DNA of 64,000 bases. It comes from Ignisphaera cupida. GTDB taxonomy: Archaea > Thermoproteota > Thermoprotei_A > Sulfolobales > Ignisphaeraceae. Position 1 is the first letter of the stretch; each line of letters starts with the position of its first letter. Positions 33,594-43,624 of the stretch are shown here, one piece after another. Position numbers and translations under genes: made by a program. Below the pieces are notes generated by a model, which searched no databases, was not told the DNA's origin, and saw only the letters and a program-made list of their open reading frames with translations. Location of the stretch: contig NZ_JASNVW010000001.1 in NCBI RefSeq assembly GCF_030186535.1, positions 248,001 through 312,000 on the forward strand. The letters are read 5' to 3'.

Positions 33594-34775
33594 TCATATA
33601 TATTTTGACAGCTGCTCTACGTACTTAAACCCCATGTCTGGAAAGATAAGAATGTAGTCTCCTTCCTCAAGCTCCTTGTTTTCAACCATTTTCTTGTATG
33701 CCGCGTAAACAGCTCCACTGCTTAAACCAACAAATATTCCATCATTTCTAACAATTTCTAAAACAGCTTTGGCTGCTTCATCTGGTGATATCTCCACAAT
33801 TTTATCTATTTCCACTTTGTGTACCCATTTCATTCCGCTTTCTATTCTTCTAATGCCCTGAATGAATGTTCCCTGTTTAGGTACAACACCATATATCTTA
33901 ACCTCTTTGAATCTGTTTTTGAAGTAAAATGCTATGGTTGATAAATGTCCTGATGTTCCAAGTCCTCCAAAAATTGCTTTTGGAATTATTCCAGCTTCCC
34001 TAATTTGAAGCTCTAATTCTTTGGCTGTGTATCTTAAATGAACTTCAAAGTTTGCATCATTGTAAAATTGATTTAGATGAATAGCACTTTGTTTCTTCGC
34101 AACATCTTCAACTTCATCAATAAGCTCAACAGTTAAGGACTTTGGAGATCTAATAACATCAGCACCAAAGATCTTCAATAGAATCTCGCCTGTTGTGGAA
34201 ACAGTTGATGGTATATATGCTCTTAGCTTAGAACCATAAATAGTACACATAGCAGCAATAGCTAAACCAGTATTGGTTGACGTGGCTTCCACAAGCATTC
34301 TAATATTTTCTTTACCAGATTTTTCTAGACTCTTTTTAAACATATACCAACCAATTCTATCCTTAACACTCATACTCCAAGGATTAAAACCCTCTAGCTT
34401 AGCCCAAGCAACTCTACCATTAATAGATGATTTCCTCAGTTTTACCAAAGGTGTTGGCCAATTTCTGTAAAGAAGCTCTTCAGTATCCATAAAAACTCTA
34501 TATTTGCTAGGCTTAATGTCTTCAAAAAATCCAAGATGTTCAAGAGGAATAAAAATGGTTTCAGAAACTTGATGTGATACAGGTAAGCGTATTACCCCAA
34601 TTTTTTTCAAAGCCGCACACAACTTTTTATTTTCAATTACTTCTCCACTTCTACTATCAACAACAATTGTTTTGTCCACACCACCACTTCTAAGAATCTC
34701 ACCAACAATATCAAGAAACTCCTCTAATTCCAGCTCCTCTTCACAAATAACTCTATTAACATCCTCAAGATACAC
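33594..34775 (-). CDS. O-phosphoserine-type cysteine synthase (OPSS-like)
   Basis: 393 residues. PLP fold type II enzyme with the Lys motif FNPWSMSVKDR, the phosphate loop EATSTNTGLA and GGLGTSGHLS. Length, the N-terminal helical domain of about 90 residues, and the stretches HLNQFYNDANFE, GIRRIESGMKW and GDYILIFPDMGFKY match the Aeropyrum O-phosphoserine sulfhydrylase that I recall, rather than bacterial CysK. It would convert O-phosphoserine and sulphide to cysteine. GTG start with GGTG upstream. LarE, a sulphur-transfer enzyme, is the next gene on the same strand. Confidence 0.82.
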   Translation of the reverse strand: MYLEDVNRVICEEELELEEFLDIVGEILRSGGVDKTIVVDSRSGEVIENKKLCAALKKIGVIRLPVSHQVSETIFIPLEHLGFFEDIKPSKYRVFMDTEELLYRNWPTPLVKLRKSSINGRVAWAKLEGFNPWSMSVKDRIGWYMFKKSLEKSGKENIRMLVEATSTNTGLAIAAMCTIYGSKLRAYIPSTVSTTGEILLKIFGADVIRSPKSLTVELIDEVEDVAKKQSAIHLNQFYNDANFEVHLRYTAKELELQIREAGIIPKAIFGGLGTSGHLSTIAFYFKNRFKEVKIYGVVPKQGTFIQGIRRIESGMKWVHKVEIDKIVEISPDEAAKAVLEIVRNDGIFVGLSSGAVYAAYKKMVENKELEEGDYILIFPDMGFKYVEQLSKYI

Positions 34776-34873
34776 AAATGTTGATCACCATTAATCCAAT
34801 TTTTGCAAATCAAATACAAAGTATTTTCCAAAGGATCTAGGTTTTTAAATTTTTACTTAATTGGAATAAATAT

Positions 34874-35752
34874 TTATTGCTTTTGAAGAGGTATTATCTT
34901 CTTTGACAATACTTCATCCATGCTTCCACTTCTATAACCTAAAAGATCTAGAGTAACATATTTATATCCAAGTTTTTGAAGCTCTTGAGCAATTCTATCC
35001 ATTAATTCCTCGTTAAAGAATTTTCTTCTCTCATCACGACCTACCTCTATTCTTGCTATGTGTCCATGGTCTCTAACCCTAATTATGGTAACACCTGCTA
35101 AGTTCTTTACAATTTTCTCTGCTTCTGCAACTCTTCTTAGTTTTTCAACTGTTATTTGTTCTCCATATGGTATTCTAGATGCTAAGCAAGCCATTGGTGG
35201 TTTACTCCAATTAGGTAAGCCAAGAGCTTTTGCCAATAGCCTTGCCTCATCCTTTGTTATGCCAACCTCTGCTAATGGGCTTCTAACACCCTCTTCCTTA
35301 AATGCTAAGTAGCCTGGTCTATGAGTTGCTAGATCAGAGAAGTTTGTTCCATCAACTATGGTTTTTGCATTGAATTTATTAGCAACATCCTTTAACTCTT
35401 TCGAGAGAGACTTTTTACAGAAATAACATCTATTCGGAGGGTTAGCAACAAAATATGGATTCTGCAGCTCGTTGCTTTCAACAAAAACATGCTTAACATC
35501 AAGGATACTAGCAATCTTTTTTGCCCAGTGAAGATCATCCTCGGGGTATGTTGGCGATACAGCTGTAACAGCAATGACATTGTTCTTGCCGAGGGCAAGG
35601 GTAGCAGCAGCTAGAACCACTGAACTATCAACACCACCAGAAAATGCCACTACTACAGGTCCTCCAATATCTCTAAACCAATTCAAAAGCTTTTCAAATT
35701 TTGCTCTAAGCTCATTGTTTAAACTTTTTAAATCTATTTCTAAGTGTTCCAT
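34874..35752 (-). CDS. larE: LarE-like sulphur transferase (PP-loop)
   Basis: 292 residues from ATG 35752 (frame opens at 35785). It has the PP-loop VAFSGGVDSSVVLAAA, CYFCKKSLSKEL, and the catalytic region KPPMACLASRIPYGEQ followed by GYRSGSMDE. In LarE the Cys of PCLASR is sacrificed to sulphurate the pyridinium dithiocarboxylate precursor of the nickel-pincer cofactor, or binds a [4Fe-4S] cluster together with the CxxC in cluster-type members. Here all three Cys are present, suggesting the cluster type. There is no larA, larB or larC in the window. Confidence 0.85.
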   Translation of the reverse strand: MEHLEIDLKSLNNELRAKFEKLLNWFRDIGGPVVVAFSGGVDSSVVLAAATLALGKNNVIAVTAVSPTYPEDDLHWAKKIASILDVKHVFVESNELQNPYFVANPPNRCYFCKKSLSKELKDVANKFNAKTIVDGTNFSDLATHRPGYLAFKEEGVRSPLAEVGITKDEARLLAKALGLPNWSKPPMACLASRIPYGEQITVEKLRRVAEAEKIVKNLAGVTIIRVRDHGHIARIEVGRDERRKFFNEELMDRIAQELQKLGYKYVTLDLLGYRSGSMDEVLSKKIIPLQKQ

Positions 35753-36054
35753 GGAACATAGCCACCTAAACATGTTTGAAAACAAATTATTAAAGTTTTG
35801 GCTTTGTGACAGAGGTTTTCAACTCTAATAACGCATTACCATCATAATTTTCTTAAGCAACTGCAAGGTGCTTTTACATATTAGCTTCAATAAATTTGAA
35901 TTGAATTGACATTACACTTAATAGCGTTAAAAACAAAAAATCTTTGGCTTAAAACACAACAAATTTTGGTTTTATAAGCTCTAGCATTATCTTACTGGAA
36001 ATAAAAGAATATAGGTAAAATATCGAAGCAATACAAGCAGTACTGAAGCTGTGT
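35753..36054. other. Intergenic region between larE and pheA
   Basis: About 300 AT-rich bases with no credible open frame. It should hold the larE promoter. No C/D box set, repeat or terminator hairpin stands out. Confidence 0.45.
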
Positions 36055-37116
36055 CTATACAATTCTTTTATAAGATCCAAGTATTTTCATTGAAGTTGTA
36101 ACTCTTTTTACATCTTCTAAAGCTTCAACAACCTTGGCATCTTCAATGGATCCAGCAAAGTCTACAAAGAACATGTATTCCCATGGCCTTCCTTTTATTG
36201 GTCTCGACTCTATTTTTGTTAGGTTTATACCTCTAATAGCAAATGGCTCTAGAGCCTTGTAAAGTGCTCCTGGAACATTCTTTACAGTAAATATTATCGA
36301 GGTTTTTGTTTCTACTCCTTTATCAAGAGGCTTAAAGCCTATTGCTATAAATCTTGTGTAGTTTTCTCTGTTATCTTCTATCCCACTAGCAATTATCTCT
36401 CCTCCATATAGCTTAGCTGCAAGTGCTGAACCTATGGCTGCTACCCTCTCTTTGCTAACAGCCTCCTTCACAGCCTCAGCTGTGCTTGCCCTCGTCTCGA
36501 TTCTAACATTTTTCAGCTTATTGCTTATATAGCTTCTACACTGAGCCAATGCCATTGGATGGCTCAAAACAATCTCTATGTCTTCAAGTTTCGTTCCAGG
36601 TTTTGCTATTAGGCAGTGACTTATTCTAAGCTCAGTTTCGCCACATATCTTCACATTTGAGTATGTGAGCATGTCTAGTGTTTCCCCTACACTACCCTCT
36701 AGAGAATTCTCTAAGGGCACAACACCATAATCTATTTCACCAGCTTCAACAGCTTTGAAAACATCTTGAATTGAATTATATGAAACAAGTCTTGCTCCAA
36801 GATCACTAAATATTTTTATTGCAGCTTCCTCTGTGAAACTCCCCCTAGGACCAAGAAAACCAACAGATAGAGGTTTTAAAAGCTGAAGTGTAAAACCATC
36901 TATGTAGCTAAGCAAAAGCGCTAAAGAATCTCTTGGTAACGCATAGTGCTGAGCAACATCATCTAAAAACCTATTTAGTCTAGACCTTAGCACAAATCTA
37001 GCATTTTCATATCCCAGTTCTTTCAAAAGCTCTACACGCTTAACTAGAAGCTTTAATATTTCAAGATCTAAAGCATTTATATCAAATTCAATTTTCTTAG
37101 CAGCTATAAATACCAC
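36055..37116 (-). CDS. pheA: Prephenate dehydratase with N-terminal chorismate-mutase-like domain
   Basis: 353 residues. Residues 1-80 form a helical domain resembling an AroQ chorismate mutase (INALDLEILKLLVKRVELLK) but without the usual arginines and the IPITD-type loop, so it may be vestigial. The dehydratase core has VGFLGPRGSFTEEA and the active-site stretch ENYTRFIAIG. The C-terminal ACT domain contains the Phe-sensing ESRP motif (TKIESRPIKG). Makes phenylpyruvate from prephenate; ACT suggests feedback inhibition by phenylalanine. Start GTG 37116 is preceded by a TATA-like sequence, indicating its own promoter 100 nt after trpC. Confidence 0.88.
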   Translation of the reverse strand: MVFIAAKKIEFDINALDLEILKLLVKRVELLKELGYENARFVLRSRLNRFLDDVAQHYALPRDSLALLLSYIDGFTLQLLKPLSVGFLGPRGSFTEEAAIKIFSDLGARLVSYNSIQDVFKAVEAGEIDYGVVPLENSLEGSVGETLDMLTYSNVKICGETELRISHCLIAKPGTKLEDIEIVLSHPMALAQCRSYISNKLKNVRIETRASTAEAVKEAVSKERVAAIGSALAAKLYGGEIIASGIEDNRENYTRFIAIGFKPLDKGVETKTSIIFTVKNVPGALYKALEPFAIRGINLTKIESRPIKGRPWEYMFFVDFAGSIEDAKVVEALEDVKRVTTSMKILGSYKRIV

Positions 37117-37169
37117 CTATATCAATTCCAAGACTTAAAAGTCTAACTAGCATTCAATTCTCTTGCAAA

Positions 37170-37186
37170 TATTTATAAATTTAAAT
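37170..37186 (-). promoter_or_regulatory. Candidate TATA box for pheA
   Basis: TTTAAATTTATAAATAT on the minus strand, about 60 nt before the pheA GTG. It would place transcription start near 37150 and a leader of about 35 nt, so pheA is likely transcribed separately from the trp genes as well as by read-through. Confidence 0.45.
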
Positions 37187-37216
37187 CAGGCATAGATAGA
37201 CAACTCATTGCATTGA

Positions 37217-37975
37217 TTATAAATAGCTAGCTTCAGTTAATTGATATATCCTATTTGGATTGAGCATAAGCTCTGTTCCAATTAGAAATGCTTTTGCACC
37301 AGCATTTCTAAGATACTTAACGTCTTCAACACTTCTTATGCCGCTTTCAGCAATTTTTATAAATTTGTTGGGTATGAAACTAAGAACTGTATATGCATGT
37401 TCTAAACTTATTTTAAGAGTATTTAAATTTCTGGCATTAACACCTATCATTAGATATCCCATGTTTATAACATCTTCTGCTTCGTCTAAGCTATGAATCT
37501 CAACAACAGCTTCTAGTCCAAAGCTTTTTGCATCTTCATATAGTTGCTCAAGCTCTTTATCTGTTAATATCGATGCTATTAACAAAACTGCATCAGCACC
37601 AATGTTGTAAGCTGTTTCTATTTGATTTCTAGAAATAATTATGTCCTTCATCAAAATTGGTATGTTGGTGCAAGCAGCTATTTTAATTAAATCTCTGTAG
37701 CTTCCTTTAAAGTAAAGCTCTTCAGTTAAGACACTTATTCCAACAGCATGTTTTTCAACAATTTTTACATACTCTACAGCATCTCTATCAACTCTGAAAC
37801 CGGATGGAGAACTTAGTTTATACTCTGCTATAACTGCTACTTTTCCAGTGCTATAGAATTTTTCTATTCTTTCACCAAGACTGTAAATATCTCTAAACCT
37901 TGATATCCTTAAAACCGGTCTAGATAAGTTATGCTCAATAACCTCTTTAAGCCATGGTGAAACAATTTTTGGCAT
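37217..37975 (-). CDS. trpC: Indole-3-glycerol phosphate synthase
   Basis: 252 residues, TIM barrel with VAVIAEYKLSSPSG (Lys/Ser-Pro motif), VLTEELYFKGSY, LMKDIIISRNQI, VIMG-type INMGYLMIGVNARNL and IAESGIRSVEDV, all standard TrpC motifs. Converts 1-(o-carboxyphenylamino)-1-deoxyribulose 5-phosphate to indoleglycerol phosphate. Last gene of the trp block, 5 nt after trpG. The length is normal. Confidence 0.95.
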   Translation of the reverse strand: MPKIVSPWLKEVIEHNLSRPVLRISRFRDIYSLGERIEKFYSTGKVAVIAEYKLSSPSGFRVDRDAVEYVKIVEKHAVGISVLTEELYFKGSYRDLIKIAACTNIPILMKDIIISRNQIETAYNIGADAVLLIASILTDKELEQLYEDAKSFGLEAVVEIHSLDEAEDVINMGYLMIGVNARNLNTLKISLEHAYTVLSFIPNKFIKIAESGIRSVEDVKYLRNAGAKAFLIGTELMLNPNRIYQLTEASYL

Positions 37976-37980
37976 AGTTT

Positions 37981-38562
37981 CTACACCAAATCAATAAAGT
38001 TTTTCAGTATTTTCTTACCATATTTTGTTTCAATGCTTTCAGGATGGAATTGAACTCCATATACATGATACTTGGTGTGAGCTAAAGCCATTATCTCCTC
38101 ATCATCTATAGACATAGCTGCTACAATCATTTCTGGTGGTGGGGAGTCAACGACTAGGCTATGATATCTAGTAGCCTTAATTATTTTGGGAACACCTCTA
38201 AATATCTCCACATCACTTAGTATTTCTATTTGCGATATCTTTCCATGCATAATAGTTCTAGCTCTTCTAATTCTAGAACCAAATGCATAGCCTATAATTT
38301 GATGACCAAGGCATATACCAAGTATAGGTGTTGATCTATAAAATCTCTTGACTATGTCGATGGATACTCCGATATCCTCTCTTCTTTCTGGTGTTCCAGG
38401 ACCAGGGGATATAATTATTGCATCTGGATCTATTCTCTCAACAGCTTTAATCGACAATTCATCATTTCTAACAACAATAGGTGCGCCACCTAATTCACCA
38501 ACTATTTGAGCTATGTTGTATACAAAGCTATCGTAGTTATCTACAATTAGTATGAGTTTCAA
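37981..38562 (-). CDS. trpG: Anthranilate synthase glutamine amidotransferase subunit
   Basis: 193 residues. Class I glutamine amidotransferase with [13 protein letters not shown], the nucleophile motif GICLGHQ, the oxyanion YHSLV region and the His/Glu pair HPES. Delivers ammonia to TrpE to make anthranilate. TTG start, one nt after the trpE stop, arranged for translational coupling. Confidence 0.95.
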   Translation of the reverse strand: MKLILIVDNYDSFVYNIAQIVGELGGAPIVVRNDELSIKAVERIDPDAIIISPGPGTPERREDIGVSIDIVKRFYRSTPILGICLGHQIIGYAFGSRIRRARTIMHGKISQIEILSDVEIFRGVPKIIKATRYHSLVVDSPPPEMIVAAMSIDDEEIMALAHTKYHVYGVQFHPESIETKYGKKILKNFIDLV

Positions 38563-38563
38563 T

Positions 38564-39835
38564 TCAAATCACGCCAAGAGCTTTCTTCAAAGCAGCTAAT
38601 TTATGATCGGTCTCCTCTAGCTCTAGCCATGGATTAGAGTCATAGACTATTCCAGCTCCAGCTTGTATTCTAATCAAGTCTTTATATACAAATGCTGTTC
38701 TTATTGCTATTGCAGCCACAGAGTCTCCAGATGTTGTGAAAAAGCCAACTGCACCAGCATATGGCCCCCTCTTATAGTCTTCAACTTCCTCTATCAACCT
38801 CATTGCAAAAGGTTTTGGAGCACCACTAACAGTTCCTGCTGGTAACATAGCCTTTAGCAAGTCTACTGATGTATACTTCCTCTTCAAAACCCCAACAACT
38901 TTTGATACAATGTGTTGCACATGACTATACTTCTCTACATACATAAACTTCTCAACTTTCACAGAACCAAATTCACATACCTTCCCCAGGTCATTTCTAG
39001 CCAAGTCAACAAGCATTAAATGCTCAGCTCTATCCTTTTCAGATTTAATCAGCTCCTCCTCAAGAGCCCTATCCTCCTCAGGAGTTGCACCTCTAGGCCT
39101 TGTTCCAGCTATTGGATAGGTTTCCACAAACCTATTTCTACAAGCATATAGCAACTCTGGACTAGCACCAATTAATACTTTATCACCAAATTTCATGAAA
39201 TATGTGTGTGGCGATGGATTAACTCTTCTAAGGATTATGTAGAAATCTGCTAGATCACCAGCATAGGCATATCTCAAAAACCTGGAAATGACAACTTGAA
39301 ATGCATAGCCATCTCTAATATGCTTAAGAACTTCTTCAACAGCTCTAACAAACTTCTCCCCATCTAACATTGAGTCATAGATGCTTACCCTAGGCATTTC
39401 AAGTGCATAACTTTTTCTGCATTTTTTCAATTCACTAGAATCTCCATCCACATAAACCACGCCTTTGCTGTAATCATAAACAGCAATATTAATCGGCTCA
39501 AACATTTCTACAAAAGGCCATTCCTCTGCATGAGGCTTCAAATCAGGTACTTTCTCCCACAGCCTAACAGCATCATAGCTTACATAACCAATTAAGCCTA
39601 TGTCAAAGGGATAGAGATGCCTTCTATCAATAGTCTTTTCAAGACTCGACCTAAGACTATTCAAAACATCCTCATCACTTCCACTAACAACACTTCTCAC
39701 ACCCCATGCTACTATGCTATACATGCTACTGTTCCTTGACAGATTTTCATATACTGCAAACACTTTTTCCTCGTTGTTAAAACACTTAACAACTTCCTCA
39801 ACGCTTAGCATGCTCTTTAGTGGGAAGATCTCCAT
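38564..39835 (-). CDS. trpE: Anthranilate synthase component I
   Basis: 423 residues, chorismate-binding family. Conserved motifs: [59 protein letters not shown] and [12 protein letters not shown]. Converts chorismate plus TrpG-delivered ammonia to anthranilate and pyruvate. The short N-terminal region is compact and no LLES-type Trp-binding motif is obvious, so feedback inhibition cannot be confirmed. Its start overlaps the 3' end of trpF by 19 nt. Confidence 0.94.
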   Translation of the reverse strand: MEIFPLKSMLSVEEVVKCFNNEEKVFAVYENLSRNSSMYSIVAWGVRSVVSGSDEDVLNSLRSSLEKTIDRRHLYPFDIGLIGYVSYDAVRLWEKVPDLKPHAEEWPFVEMFEPINIAVYDYSKGVVYVDGDSSELKKCRKSYALEMPRVSIYDSMLDGEKFVRAVEEVLKHIRDGYAFQVVISRFLRYAYAGDLADFYIILRRVNPSPHTYFMKFGDKVLIGASPELLYACRNRFVETYPIAGTRPRGATPEEDRALEEELIKSEKDRAEHLMLVDLARNDLGKVCEFGSVKVEKFMYVEKYSHVQHIVSKVVGVLKRKYTSVDLLKAMLPAGTVSGAPKPFAMRLIEEVEDYKRGPYAGAVGFFTTSGDSVAAIAIRTAFVYKDLIRIQAGAGIVYDSNPWLELEETDHKLAALKKALGVI

Positions 39836-40422
39836 TGATGAACAACCTCCTTCAATCTTCTAACCTTATCCAAATCCTTTTTACCAGGTCTAATCTCAAC
39901 ACCACTCGACACATCTATCCACATAGGCTCTAACTCCAAATACAGATGAACATTCTCCAAAGTTATTCCACCAGCAACCCCAGCCTCTCTATGATGATCA
40001 AGAAGTAAGCGCAAAACCTTTGGATCGCTCCTCACACCTTTGATTGGCGCATCAAACAAAACCATTTTGAAGTATCTCTGAACCTTCTTAAGGTAGTGGA
40101 GATAGTCTAGAGATGCAGGTACATAAAGTATAAATCTTCTTGTATCAAAAGATGCTAGCTCCTCCAGCTCCTCATCTGACAAGACCCTATGAATTTGCAC
40201 ATAACTAGCTTTGCTCTTGGCAAAATCACTTGGTGTTCCATGCACCTTAACACTAACAATTGGTGTATGTACAATTTTTCTAACTTCATCAACAACAGTC
40301 TCTGGTACATACCTAGGGCTGGCGGGGTCTGTGACCATACCTATGAAATCAACACCTATTCTATCTATTTCGATAGCATCTTCAATATTTACAACTCCAC
40401 ATATCTTTAACTTAATCCTCAT
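39817..40422 (-). CDS. trpF: Phosphoribosylanthranilate isomerase
   Basis: 201 residues, small TIM barrel starting LKICGVVNIEDAI, with FIGMVTDPASPRYVP, SVKVHGTP, VQIHR, VLFDAPIKG, GGITLENVH and DVSSGVEIRPGKKD, the canonical TrpF order. Catalyses the Amadori rearrangement of phosphoribosylanthranilate. The start ATG overlaps the trpD stop by 4 nt and the end overlaps trpE. Confidence 0.94.
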   Translation of the reverse strand: MRIKLKICGVVNIEDAIEIDRIGVDFIGMVTDPASPRYVPETVVDEVRKIVHTPIVSVKVHGTPSDFAKSKASYVQIHRVLSDEELEELASFDTRRFILYVPASLDYLHYLKKVQRYFKMVLFDAPIKGVRSDPKVLRLLLDHHREAGVAGGITLENVHLYLELEPMWIDVSSGVEIRPGKKDLDKVRRLKEVVHQWRSSH

Positions 40423-41453
40423 AGCACCTTCGCCAAGAGACTTCTAAACTTGTTTTCATCACCATTTGTCTTAACTAATTGCTCAATTCTATCTACGAGT
40501 TTCGGTAAAAGCTGATCTACATATTCAAAACCATCCCTATAGTCCTTAACCACATTGGCTACATACAAAGCAAATGCAGTATTCATTTTTATGAATATAC
40601 CTACTTCCCTATCTAAACCCATTGACGCTCTTAAAATTCTTAGTGCTGACTCCACAGCATTGTTTACAATCAGCTTTTGTATCGGCATTCTCTCTACACC
40701 TAAATCCTCAGGAGTAATCGTATAGTAATCAACTCTATGTCCATTAACCTCATACACATGGGTAATTCCAGAAGGTGAAACCTCATCTATACCAGGCTCA
40801 CCATGAACAACCAGCACTCTTTCATAGCCAAGCCTAGTTACTGCTTCAGCAACAAGTTTTGCAAATGTTTTTGAAAACACCCCTATTACCTGTCTCTTAA
40901 CACCACCTGGATTTGTTAAAGGACCTAAGATATTGAATATTGTTCTAACCCCTAGCAATCTTCTTATCGATGCTACTTTCTTCATTGCTGGGTGATAGAG
41001 AGGGGCAAAGAGGAAAACAAAACCTGTTTTACTTAGAATTTCAGATGCTTTCGATGGCTCAACCTCTATTTTATAGCCTAGAGCCTCTAAAACATCTGCC
41101 GAACCACTTCTACCACTAACTGCTCTATTCCCATGTTTAGCCACTGGATGTAGCATCGATGAAAGAATAGCTGTTGCTGTACTAACATTTACTGTTCCTA
41201 CACCATCTCCACCAGTTCCAACAACATCAATTGCATGTTCGGCAGATATTTTCACAGCTTTTTCCCTCATAGCTTTAGCAAATCCCACTATCTCATCAAC
41301 ACCTTCTCTCTTCATTCTAAGAGCAATGAGAAAAGCTGAAATAATTGCATCTGGCACTTCCCCACTCATAATAGCTAGGGCTACTTCCCTAGCCTCTTCC
41401 TCTGTTAAACTACTAAAATCAACAACCCTCCTAAGGAGCTGATTATAAATCAT
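40419..41453 (-). CDS. trpD: Anthranilate phosphoribosyltransferase
   Basis: 344 residues, with the PRPP site DVVGTGGDGVGTVNVST, AKHGNRAVSGRSGSADVLE (KHGNR motif) and RTIFNILGPLTNPGGVKRQ. Joins anthranilate to PRPP. The ATG overlaps the trpA 3' end by 11 nt. Standard length and no anomaly. Confidence 0.95.
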   Translation of the reverse strand: MIYNQLLRRVVDFSSLTEEEAREVALAIMSGEVPDAIISAFLIALRMKREGVDEIVGFAKAMREKAVKISAEHAIDVVGTGGDGVGTVNVSTATAILSSMLHPVAKHGNRAVSGRSGSADVLEALGYKIEVEPSKASEILSKTGFVFLFAPLYHPAMKKVASIRRLLGVRTIFNILGPLTNPGGVKRQVIGVFSKTFAKLVAEAVTRLGYERVLVVHGEPGIDEVSPSGITHVYEVNGHRVDYYTITPEDLGVERMPIQKLIVNNAVESALRILRASMGLDREVGIFIKMNTAFALYVANVVKDYRDGFEYVDQLLPKLVDRIEQLVKTNGDENKFRSLLAKVL

Positions 41454-42174
41454 CTAGAACACCTCTCAACTCTTTAACAAGCTCCAATGCTTTTTCAACA
41501 TCACTTTTTTCAATGGCTTCTATAATTGCAGTTCCAACTGCTATTCCATCAGCACCAGCTTTCACAACCTTTTCAATATCTTTTATTGATAGTCCAAATC
41601 CCACAACAAGCTTGTTTTGTACAAGCTTTCTTGCTCTAGTTACAAGTATCACTGGGTCTACTGGAAGAGGTATTCCTGTAGCTGGTCTAAGACCAAAGTA
41701 TAGAAATGGTTTTGAATGCTTTGAAGCTTCTGCTATGAGCTTGTCTGGTGTTGATGAAGATACAAACATGGTTGTTTTAATTCCGTATTTATGCAGGGTA
41801 TTTACAATATCCCTATACATATCCACATAGTCAATGAGCAAATCAGGTAACAATACACACTCTATACCTGTGCTTAGCATTTTTTCAGCAAACTCATCTA
41901 GGTTATTCACATAGTCATCTAGATATGTCAAAGCTATTACAGGTGCACTAGAATTCTTTGCAACTATTTTAAGAACATTCTCAGCATTTATACCAAGGCT
42001 TTTCACATATTCATAGCTTCTTCTTATAGCAGGTCCATCATATTTTGCAAAACTTGGTGGTATACCCACTTCAATATAGCTTGCTCCACAATCTCCAACC
42101 TGGGATATGAACTGAGTGAATTTCTCTATTGAGGGATAGCCCAAAGTAATATAAACTACTAAGAGCTTCTTCAT
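41443..42174 (-). CDS. trpA: Tryptophan synthase alpha subunit
   Basis: 243 residues, TIM barrel with YITLGYPSIEKF, YIEVGIPPSFAKYDGPAI (catalytic Glu), LTYLDDYV, VLLPDLLIDYV, GLRPATGIPLP and VGFGLSIKDIEKV. Releases indole from indoleglycerol phosphate for the beta subunit. Slightly shorter than bacterial TrpA, as usual in archaea. Starts 26 nt after trpB. Confidence 0.92.
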   Translation of the reverse strand: MKKLLVVYITLGYPSIEKFTQFISQVGDCGASYIEVGIPPSFAKYDGPAIRRSYEYVKSLGINAENVLKIVAKNSSAPVIALTYLDDYVNNLDEFAEKMLSTGIECVLLPDLLIDYVDMYRDIVNTLHKYGIKTTMFVSSSTPDKLIAEASKHSKPFLYFGLRPATGIPLPVDPVILVTRARKLVQNKLVVGFGLSIKDIEKVVKAGADGIAVGTAIIEAIEKSDVEKALELVKELRGVLDDL

Positions 42175-42200
42175 AGGGTCTCCACCAGTCTTCAGCTTTG

Positions 42201-43508
42201 TTAGAATCTTCCATATCTAATCATCATAGATTTGTAGTTGTCTATGTCGAGAAGTCCATGACCACTCAAATTGAATAGTATTGTTATTTTCTCGTTTCTT
42301 TTCCTAGCCTCTAAAGCAATATCAATTACAGCTTTTACAGCATGTGCACTTTCTGGAGCAGGTACTATTCCCTGTGTTTCAGCAAATATTCTAGCAGCTT
42401 TATATACCTCCACCTCCCTGTACTCAATAGCTTCAACAACTCTTTCCCTAATCAATAAACTTAGCGATGGGGCTAGACCATGGTATCTTAATCCCCCAGA
42501 GTATATTGGTGGAGGCACAAAGTCTTTTCCTAAAGTAATCATCTTCAGAAGTGGTAAAAGCCCTGCTGTATCAGGATAATCATATCTATACTCACCTTTG
42601 CTAAACTTTGGTACCTCAGCTGAACCCACAGCTATAAATCTTTTGCCTTTGTTTCTAAGGCCTATGAATGGATAGGCCAGTCCAGCAAAATTGCTTCCAC
42701 CACCAACACATGCCACAATAATATCGGGTTCTTCACCAATCAACTCCATTTGCCTCATAGCCTCTAAACCTATGATAGTTTGGTGAAGCAGCACAACATC
42801 AATTACACTACCCATAACATATCTATAGCCATGTTCAAGAGCATATTCAATGGCTTCGCTAATGGCTATGCCAAGAGATCCTGGATGATCTGGATTATTC
42901 TCCAAAAGGCTTCTACCAAATCTTGTTATTTTAGATGGGCTTGGCACAACCTCAGCTCCGTAAAACTCTATCAAACTTCTTCTAGCTGGTTTATGATCAT
43001 AGCTTGTTTTAACCATGAACACAATAGATTTTAATCTGTATAAGCTAGATGCCAGGGCTACAGCAGAACCCCATTGCCCAGCTCCGGTTTCTGTTGTAAC
43101 ACCCTCAACATTTTCGCTATAGGCGTAATACACCTGTGCAATGGCAGTATTAACTTTATGTGAACCTGTAGGCAAAGCCCCTTCATACTTGAAGTATATT
43201 CTAGCTGGAGTATCCAAGAATTTCTCAAGGCCAATAGCTCTGAAAAGCGGTGTTGGCCTACCAACAACAACATACTTTTCCAGAATTTCATCAGGTATTT
43301 TCACAAATCTGTCAATGGTGAATTGTTGCTTAATAACTTCCTTTGGAAGTATTCTTTGTAGCAATTCTATTCTAGAATTGGTGTCTTTTGGATCCATTGG
43401 TGGAGGAAGTGGTTTTGGTAGATCCGGAATGATGTTATACCAGTACTTTGGCAGAATTTCTTCTCTATATTTATAGAGATACTTATTTACCTCTTGAATA
43501 TTTACCAT
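42201..43508 (-). CDS. trpB2: Tryptophan synthase beta subunit, TrpB2 type
   Basis: 435 residues. The PLP Lys lies in GSHKVNTA, the catalytic region is [13 protein letters not shown], and the phosphate loop is CVGGGSNF. Length, the N-terminal extension ([14 protein letters not shown]) and the motif [10 protein letters not shown] mark the TrpB2 subfamily rather than TrpB1. Joins indole and serine to give tryptophan. Being directly upstream of trpA and first in the trp block, it is probably the TrpB2a type that works with TrpA. No TrpB1 is in the window. Confidence 0.92.
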   Translation of the reverse strand: MVNIQEVNKYLYKYREEILPKYWYNIIPDLPKPLPPPMDPKDTNSRIELLQRILPKEVIKQQFTIDRFVKIPDEILEKYVVVGRPTPLFRAIGLEKFLDTPARIYFKYEGALPTGSHKVNTAIAQVYYAYSENVEGVTTETGAGQWGSAVALASSLYRLKSIVFMVKTSYDHKPARRSLIEFYGAEVVPSPSKITRFGRSLLENNPDHPGSLGIAISEAIEYALEHGYRYVMGSVIDVVLLHQTIIGLEAMRQMELIGEEPDIIVACVGGGSNFAGLAYPFIGLRNKGKRFIAVGSAEVPKFSKGEYRYDYPDTAGLLPLLKMITLGKDFVPPPIYSGGLRYHGLAPSLSLLIRERVVEAIEYREVEVYKAARIFAETQGIVPAPESAHAVKAVIDIALEARKRNEKITILFNLSGHGLLDIDNYKSMMIRYGRF

Positions 43509-43550
43509 TGGCTCATATCAATCCCCAAACAACAATAACGTTATCAAAGC

Positions 43551-43564
43551 ATTTATTTATAAGT
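43551..43564 (-). promoter_or_regulatory. Candidate TATA box of the trp block
   Basis: ACTTATAAATAAAT on the minus strand, about 45 nt before the trpB2 ATG, in the only larger gap (116 nt) between aroD and trpB2. It would give a leader of about 20 nt, so the trp block may be separately regulated from the shikimate block. Confidence 0.5.
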
Positions 43565-43624
43565 TTTTCTCTAGTAAATGTGATAAACAAGAAAATGTCT
43601 CAAGTATCTCGAATATTAATATAT

